This document shows positions 59,501 through 64,000 of a DNA stretch of 64,000 nucleotides, piece by piece. Source of the stretch: DATMQA01 sp035566895 (GTDB lineage Bacteria; Verrucomicrobiota; Verrucomicrobiia; Limisphaerales; UBA8199); assembly GCA_035566895.1 (NCBI GenBank), contig DATMQA010000146.1, positions 4,000 to 67,999 on the forward strand, read 5' to 3'. Numbering within the stretch: the first letter of the stretch is position 1; every line of letters starts with the position of its first letter. The translations under genes and the position numbers were made by a program. Below the pieces are notes generated by a model. It saw nothing but the letters and a program-made list of their open reading frames with translations. It was not told the origin of the DNA and did not search any database.

Positions 59501-60024
59501 AAGATATCGAAGAAGCTGCTAATCATGAAACCGCCCGAGGCCGGGGTGATGGTGGTCTGGCCGATCGAAGGCTGGGAGGTGCTGGCGCGCACCTGCACAC
59601 CTGGGGGCAGCGTGCCACCCGAAATATTTAACTGGAGCATTTCGGTATTGTAGATTTGCTGGCCACCAGGACCTGTGCCGACGGCCTGGAGGTTTACTGT
59701 CACCTGGGAGGGAGCGGTGACGCGTGTGAAGGTGGTGCCGTTATTAAGAGAAAGATCGAAATCGAGTTCGGAATTAAAGGTGTGCGTGGAACTGGTACCC
59801 AGCGGGGGCGGCGGCTGGGTCTCGGTAAACGCCCTGTGGGTCACATTCGAAATAATGACTCCATTGGCGTACAACGCATGCCACTGGGCCGGCGAAATGT
59901 AGGTGCTATTGGGCGGCGGCAGGACATTGGATGTAAAGAAAATGGCCTTGGGTTGGCCATGGGCGTTTTGGACCAAGGCCAACGAAACCAGGCCGCAAGC
60001 GACAGAGGCTAAGGTGTGTTTCAT
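56554..60024 (-). CDS. Exported repeat protein with SSFFDxFTELS modules and HYR domain
   Basis: 1,156 residues with a signal peptide (MKHTLASVACGLVSLALVQN, cleavage near AHGQ). Three ~150-residue modules (about 53-200, 233-380, 410-555) each contain N[IV]SGG/D-type strands and end with SSFFD[IV]FTELS[LN][DN]GGNTW or a close variant. An HYR domain follows (about 560-645, VTCPSDITVYATSPSGA ... GTSTVHVTGSDGCGEHP), then a Cys-containing region (YGQTADHICYRFCIFGCNCL) and a C-terminal beta domain ending KFYQVSRQGFFYH. It has no known enzyme domain and is probably a surface or matrix protein. A paralogue is cut by the right window edge. Confidence 0.88.
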   Translation of the reverse strand: MKHTLASVACGLVSLALVQNAHGQPKAIFFTSNVLPPPNSTYISPAQWHALYANGVIISNVTHRAFTETQPPPPLGTSSTHTFNSELDFDLSLNNGTTFTRVTAPSQVTVNLQAVGTGPGGQQIYNTEMLQLNISGGTLPPGVQVRASTSQPSIGQTTITPASGGFMISSFFDIFTELSLDGGNTWSPSRQAGHMDMRADPTLVPPVPEPSALVPPPTGVFLPPTQSQVGFAGGVVIKNVRTDLFSQSLDLAAVPIGTPKLGEQFGSTANFLISIDGGATFTAVNAPATVSLTLQDVNPGPPTIWDTQMTQLDIIVTGLQKPIMIRQSPTLPSYGETAVQQTSDGSFRIDSFFDIFTELSLDGGNTWQPPTNGPAHVELQRAAILNKFNVPNMPPTNGQYSAPGPIHYTIGTSGVVLSNLALQNMLPSQPLPPPGQSQLQTFEATANLMVSLDNGRTFMSNSAPASGLVTVSNTSPGGSLGPAYYNTELLQLNISGGNLPPGLMVRESPSKVSLGRTSSIQDTGPTGGYRISSFFDVFTELSLNNGQTWNPVDSPSSVALFPWPSYAPYGVTCPSDITVYATSPSGAIVNYTIPPITIFPDCPLCCFSAAGVPPSGSLFPIGTSTVHVTGSDGCGEHPTCSFIVTVLQPFIYDGLADSAIARCILVNSNIFTTNQYLVLSNLFSDSSDGAHFNLGAAQSVFLNFLPFPATANCPTDYFTTAFAPYAQDPNHPMGSGTYLGGINPMIGADFSSLGADHVILEVHDPDDDHLVYSNRFVNNALIPINILFPPPCTNYGKTSYTYGQTADHICYRFCIFGCNCLGTNCYIERVACFRPDIAVLPVNADLSGLDLRGAAAKPPGSFAIQSTEVGNFGMRHQALGQATFDSRSGVLFLDNIGANGQDGVTVNLGMAGLYDMTLAPTMLSNAGTCWEMFAYGKFNGMENAPVGIVGLSQLGPGNGLLVQDDFSPINSSNTVVYVYDAAGRLVNTFNEPNGLLGRLMNQGNLTGCGLRIKPMPGFDLRFDSPFVFTPQVGTGVATGTELQVSAAGPGSLVPWFTEFGVSGCGINQIAITGESAQPVLAGILKRTDGSFEIDGQGMAGAIYQLQMTSRLGSSGTQWSPVSTATAGPDGSFQLFDTSPATLQKFYQVSRQGFFYH

Positions 60025-60339
60025 AATTCGAAATGGTTTTGAACGTAGTTGATGTGTGAGGAGAGCACGAGAAGCCCCGCCGCGCGGCTTCTGGCGGTGT
60101 CGCGGAAAAAGAGGACACAGACGTTAGCAAAAATCCAAGGCACCCTTCTTAAGGTAATCGGGGATGGACGTTTGCGCTTCTCGGAAATTGCGAATTTGAT
60201 GGGGGATTGCGGGGAGCCATTGATTGTGGACGAACAGCGCCGAACAGCGTGCCGCGGACCAGGATTGGCGTTGTCCTCAAACATGTTCACCCGTAAGCTT
60301 GGCTCTGATGACCCAATGCCCAACCCGTTGGGCGCCTGA
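60025..60339. other. Intergenic region before the MMPL-type transporter
   Basis: A 96-codon frame ends with TGA immediately before the transporter ATG, but its composition is not protein-like beyond a short stretch and it has no ribosome binding site. Near 60074-60095 a GAAGCC...GGCTTC hairpin occurs. I call no gene here. Confidence 0.5.
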
Positions 60340-63279
60340 ATGAAAGTCCGCGCGCTGATAGTGAGCTGGTTTAAGTCGCTGTCGCTGGATGCCATTGACC
60401 ATCCCAAGCGCACGATAGCAGCAGCGACGGTCCTGACGCTGGCGGTCGCCCCAGGCATGGCACGGCTGAAATTGCGGACCGATGGACAGGCGCTGGTTTC
60501 CCCGAAAGCACCGGAAGTCATCTACGACCAAAGCATTCGAGACAAATTCGGCATCCAGGACCAGCTCGTGGTTTTGGTTCGACCGGAACACCCGGAGGGG
60601 ATTTTCAATCCTGCCACAGTGCAATTGGTGCGCGATTTGACGGCGGATTTGAAGAAGCTGCCGGGGATTAACCCGACGAACGTCCTGAGCCTGGCAACTG
60701 AGCCGAGTTTCCATTTGCGCCCAGGCTCGCTCTTCCATCAGACGGTGCTCGAACCACCGCTACGGACCAAAGCGGACCTGGACCAGCTGCGCGAGGACCT
60801 GCGCCGGATCGAACTTTATACCGGGACGTTCGTGTCCGCGGATGGCAAAGCGACCGTGATTCTTGTTGGCGTGCCGCCGGAAGCGGACCGCGCCGCGCTT
60901 TACCAACGCGTGTCGCAGCTGGCTGGCAAATACCAGTCGGCCAGCAAAGAGGCAGGAGGGCCGCCCAGCCGGCTGCCCGAGATCACTGTGACCGGGGCGC
61001 CGGTGGCGGAGTCGTTGCTGGGCATCCACATTCTGGAGGATCTGGGGGTACCCCGGTCATTATTGGGCGCCCACACGCAGGCCGCGGCGGGGGCGAAAAT
61101 GCCAGCCAGTTTCCACGAACTCCGGCTGCTATTGGCCCGGCGCGTGGGACTGGTACCGCTGGCGGCCCTGGTCATGATGCTCATTTTCTATCTATGCTTC
61201 CACAACGTGTTGGCGATGCTGGTTCCTTTACCGGGTGTCGTGGCAACGCTCGTGTTTGTCTTCGGGTTGATGGGCTGGTGCGGCGCGCCGGTTTACCTCA
61301 CGATGGCGGTGATGCCCGTGCTGCTGATTGCAACGGGCGTCACCAACGACATCTATTTGTTTAGCCGGTATTTCACGCTGCTGCGCGAAAAACCAGGGCT
61401 CAAACATGCGGACCTGGTTCGGGAAACCTTCGACAAGATGGCCTTGCCGGTCGCCAGCACCTCGCTTACCGCCGGCATCGGGTTCCTGTCATTTGGGTTT
61501 TCACCGCTGGCGCCGGTGAAGGCGTTCGGAATCTTCACCGGCATTGGTGTGCTGTTCGGATTGTTTTATTCGCTAACCGTGGTGCCCGCGCTACTGACGC
61601 TGCTTAAACCGGAGTGGCTGGCCGCAAAAGCAAAAAGCAGCCGGAACGGGCAATTGGGGAAGACTCAAAACGCAGCTCCGGAGGAAAGGCGTGAGCGTCC
61701 TCATCACGCCAGCCTGTCTGACCAGACCTCCGCAACCCGCGCGATGAGGACAGTCGAACCCTACCCCGTGGCAGGCTGGTTTGGGGCCTTTGGCAATTGG
61801 ATTGTGGAAAAGCGTTGGGGGGTCCTGGGCATTACGGTGGTGATTGTTGCTTTAACACCGCTTGGTGTGCGGCGCCTGGTGGTGCAGGATAGTTGGACCG
61901 ACGCGTTTGATCCGGACAGCGAATTGCGGCGCGCCACGAAAGTGGTGAATGATGAGTTTTATGGGATGCACCTGCTCCTGGTCTCTTTTGACGATCCGAA
62001 GGTAATCGAGGGGGAGCTGGCTTCCTCGGCGATCGTGCCGGACGGAATCGCTCTACGCCAGGATTTGGTAGAGCATCCGTTGCTGATTGCGGGCAGCGCC
62101 ATCATTCTTTCTGTGGGCCAGCCAGGCGCTCCGGGACCGGTGAGCAACACTACGCCGGCAGCTGTCCTGCAGTCTCATATCGAGATGGTCTATGGTTTTG
62201 GCGGCAACATCAGCGCGCGGATACCGAGTCGAGACACCCCCACGAACTTCTGGCAGACCTTCGCCAAAGCCGGTCACGCGCACTTCCGGGTGGCGATACA
62301 CAACCACGTGCGACCCGAGGTTATCCACACGCTGGATGACCTGGCCAACTTCATTCGTGCGCGCCGGCAATATGCCGTCGGCGGGGTGCTTGGCCCGGCG
62401 GATTACGTGAGGACGACACGGTTTATGGCGCGGCCCAATGATCCTGAGGCGCGCCTTCTGCCACCGGACCCAGGTGAAGTGAAACTGATGTGGGATTACT
62501 ATGGCCTGGCGCTGGGGCAGCAGCGATTGCACCAGATCGTCGATACGAACTACTGGCAATCGCTCACGACGGTGTTTCTGAAAGAGGCTAATTTTGTCGA
62601 TACGGCCAAACTTATGAGCGAACTGCGCGGGTATGAGCAGAAGCATCTGGCGCCCAGGGGCATTCGGCTTGGCTTCGCCGGGGACGTGGCCGTGAGCCAG
62701 TCGTTGATCCAGGGCATCGTCACCACGCAACTGCAGTCGCTCTTCTGGTCGGTGGCCGGCATCTACCTGGTGACCGCACTGCTAGGGGGCTCGTGGCGGT
62801 GGGGATTGTTTTGTGTGCTGCCGAGTTTGCTGGCGGTGCTAATTAAATTTGCGGTGATGGGTTGGGTGGGGATTCCGTTAGGGGTGGCGACCTCGATGTT
62901 TGCGGCGATGACACTGGGCATCGGGGTGAATTGCGCGATTCAGTTATTGGAAAGTTACCGTGACGCCGCGAGCGCCGGGCCCGACGAGCTAGTTGACGAG
63001 CAAGGAGGCGCGTTGAGAACAAATCGCCCGGCCTCAAGCTCAGCAAGGCTCCAGAAGGCGCTGGCGTGGACGGGCCCACCGGCGCTGATCAACACGATTG
63101 CGGTGTCGCTGGGATTCGGCGTGCTGATGCTGTCGCAAGTGCCAGCTAACGCGCGGCTGGGGCTGCTGGTCGTGCTAGGGCTGGTGAACTGCTTTGTTGC
63201 GTCCCTGGCGTTGCTGCCGGTGCTGCTGCATTGGTGGCCGCTCCCTAAACGAGTGGTGGATGACGATTGCCGGAAATGA
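60340..63279 (+). CDS. MMPL/RND-superfamily transporter (hopanoid-type or lipid exporter-like)
   Basis: 979 residues with the two-fold RND arrangement: TM1 (RTIAAATVLTLAVAPGMA), a periplasmic loop (about 45-260), a TM block (VGLVPLAALVMMLIFYLCFH ... FGIFTGIGVLFGLFYSLTVV), a linker, then a second TM1 (WGVLGITVVIVALTPLGV), a loop and a TM block to LLPVLLHWWPL. TM4 in the first half contains VLLIATGVTNDIYLF, the usual acidic position. The cytoplasmic linker between halves (about 427-475) holds a repeat-like, arginine-rich stretch (PEERRERPHHASLSDQTSAT). MMPL relatives export lipids; cargo unknown. Flanked by two related surface-protein genes on the opposite strand. Confidence 0.92.
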   Translation: MKVRALIVSWFKSLSLDAIDHPKRTIAAATVLTLAVAPGMARLKLRTDGQALVSPKAPEVIYDQSIRDKFGIQDQLVVLVRPEHPEGIFNPATVQLVRDLTADLKKLPGINPTNVLSLATEPSFHLRPGSLFHQTVLEPPLRTKADLDQLREDLRRIELYTGTFVSADGKATVILVGVPPEADRAALYQRVSQLAGKYQSASKEAGGPPSRLPEITVTGAPVAESLLGIHILEDLGVPRSLLGAHTQAAAGAKMPASFHELRLLLARRVGLVPLAALVMMLIFYLCFHNVLAMLVPLPGVVATLVFVFGLMGWCGAPVYLTMAVMPVLLIATGVTNDIYLFSRYFTLLREKPGLKHADLVRETFDKMALPVASTSLTAGIGFLSFGFSPLAPVKAFGIFTGIGVLFGLFYSLTVVPALLTLLKPEWLAAKAKSSRNGQLGKTQNAAPEERRERPHHASLSDQTSATRAMRTVEPYPVAGWFGAFGNWIVEKRWGVLGITVVIVALTPLGVRRLVVQDSWTDAFDPDSELRRATKVVNDEFYGMHLLLVSFDDPKVIEGELASSAIVPDGIALRQDLVEHPLLIAGSAIILSVGQPGAPGPVSNTTPAAVLQSHIEMVYGFGGNISARIPSRDTPTNFWQTFAKAGHAHFRVAIHNHVRPEVIHTLDDLANFIRARRQYAVGGVLGPADYVRTTRFMARPNDPEARLLPPDPGEVKLMWDYYGLALGQQRLHQIVDTNYWQSLTTVFLKEANFVDTAKLMSELRGYEQKHLAPRGIRLGFAGDVAVSQSLIQGIVTTQLQSLFWSVAGIYLVTALLGGSWRWGLFCVLPSLLAVLIKFAVMGWVGIPLGVATSMFAAMTLGIGVNCAIQLLESYRDAASAGPDELVDEQGGALRTNRPASSSARLQKALAWTGPPALINTIAVSLGFGVLMLSQVPANARLGLLVVLGLVNCFVASLALLPVLLHWWPLPKRVVDDDCRK

Positions 63280-63391
63280 GCGAGGCGCAGCTTTCAGGCT
63301 AACCGAGAACCTCACCGAGAGCGTTTGCAATAAACGCGACCCATGCTCCAGGACGGCTGGACGCGCGAGTGTTGCATCACGACCATCCCTC

Positions 63392-64000
63392 TTACTGGTT
63401 AGGATCTTCTTCGATGCGCAGGTGATAGAACCGGTGCGGCGCCCCAGCAGTGGCGGGGTCGGTAATAGTAAGCGGCTGGCCGTTGCCCGGCGTGGTGCTG
63501 AGGGGCATCCAGGCCGGATCGGTCAGATTGGTCTTGAACTCAAGGATATAACGCAATCCGATTCGGGATGGCACGGTTAGCTTGAAGGTGCCGGCCTGGA
63601 GGTGAGGCTGGGCAATGGTGGTGCCTGGCACGGCTGGATCGATGTGCAGATCCATATGGCCCGGTGAGCTGGAGGGCGACCAGGTGTTGCCGCCATCGGT
63701 GCTGAGGTCAGTGAAGACATCGAAGAAGCTGCTGATCATGAACCCGCCGCCGGAAGGTGCAATCATGGTTTGGCCGGTAGTCGGCGGGCTGGCACTGACA
63801 CGCAGCCGCATTCCTGGAGGCAGCGTGCCGCCACCGAGATCCAATTGGGTCATCTGGTTGTTATAGAACTGGCCGCCGCCGGAGGCGCCTCCGACGGTGA
63901 TGCTGACCGTGCAGGTGGCATTGGCCTTCACCGAGTTGTAGGTGTGCCCGCCATCCGTCGAGAGCGAGAGGTCCACCTCAGAGGTGAAGGTATGCGTGGC
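63392..64000 (-). CDS. Exported repeat protein paralogue, 5' part missing at window edge
   Basis: An open frame enters from the right edge and ends at 63392. The visible ~200 residues contain one module of the same type as the 1,156-residue protein: LPPGMRLRVSASPPTTGQTM, FMISSFFDVFTDLSTDGGNTW-like core and SPGHMDL. The C-terminus differs: a short RYILEFKTNLTDPAWMPLST segment ending HRFYHLRIEEDPNQ, typical of verrucomicrobial beta-rich surface proteins. The start is outside the window. Confidence 0.88.
   Translation of the reverse strand, partial: ATHTFTSEVDLSLSTDGGHTYNSVKANATCTVSITVGGASGGGQFYNNQMTQLDLGGGTLPPGMRLRVSASPPTTGQTMIAPSGGGFMISSFFDVFTDLSTDGGNTWSPSSSPGHMDLHIDPAVPGTTIAQPHLQAGTFKLTVPSRIGLRYILEFKTNLTDPAWMPLSTTPGNGQPLTITDPATAGAPHRFYHLRIEEDPNQ

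Noticed and set aside
60049..60339. 96-codon frame ending just before the MMPL transporter start
   Set aside because: No ribosome binding site, no recognisable fold, and it covers DNA where the divergent promoters are expected.

Overview
The window looks like chromosomal DNA of a member of the Verrucomicrobiota, most likely close to the Pedosphaera/Limisphaerales group. This is an inference from gene content: two prepilin-like proteins with an H-X9-DG tail, a giant autotransporter-type beta-strand repeat protein, a lamin-tail/CotH protein, a DUF1501-DUF1800 pair, two GH127-type glycosidases, and GC-rich intergenic DNA full of short tandem and inverted repeats. No rRNA, tRNA, transposase, phage or CRISPR array was found.

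Layout. 1-10.3 kb (minus strand): a prepilin-like protein, a 2,080-residue beta-strand repeat surface protein and a lamin-tail/CotH protein that runs off the left edge. 10.3-12.9 kb: repeat-rich DNA with two small unknown genes. 12.9-19.7 kb (plus): a secreted phosphodiesterase, an MscS channel with a cyclic-nucleotide-binding domain, a GH127 glycosidase and an overlapping Ycf46-like AAA ATPase. 19.7-30.8 kb: HtpX protease, DinB-like protein, ricin-type lectin, a second GH127-like glycosidase, a small exported protein, the DUF1501/DUF1800 pair, a LysM protein and an amidinotransferase-fold enzyme. 30.9-35.3 kb: an RND pump and its lipoprotein adaptor, translationally coupled, overlapping tail to tail with an orphan AMMECR1 protein. 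36.2-38.5 kb: an exported protein, an ECF sigma factor and a putative membrane anti-sigma factor. 38.7-45.1 kb: glutamate synthase gltB-gltD. 45.3-47.0 kb: two small lipoproteins and a second prepilin-like protein. About 47.45-48.17 kb: a group II intron without a reverse transcriptase gene. 48.6-55.7 kb: a XylR-type regulator convergent with a four-gene sugar-acid operon (dehydrogenase, DHDPS-type lyase, altronate-dehydratase family enzyme, mutarotase-like protein), then a GH92-like fragment. 55.8-64 kb: a heptapeptide-repeat exported protein, and two related repeat proteins on either side of an MMPL-type transporter.

Functionally, the window suggests a polysaccharide-degrading bacterium: exported glycosidases and lectins, sugar-acid catabolism under XylR control, and a large outlay on surface proteins. 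The glutamate synthase is housekeeping nitrogen assimilation.

The most unusual signal is the repeat landscape. There are 9-bp, 11-bp and 14-bp period tandem arrays and long inverted repeats. Several touch coding sequence: they supply stop codons to unrelated genes, overlap an apparent N-terminal extension, or lie in frame within a transporter or lyase gene. The next most interesting items are the ORF-less group II intron with intact domains V and VI, and a recurring ~150-residue module with an SSFFDxFTELS signature in the two proteins beside the MMPL transporter.
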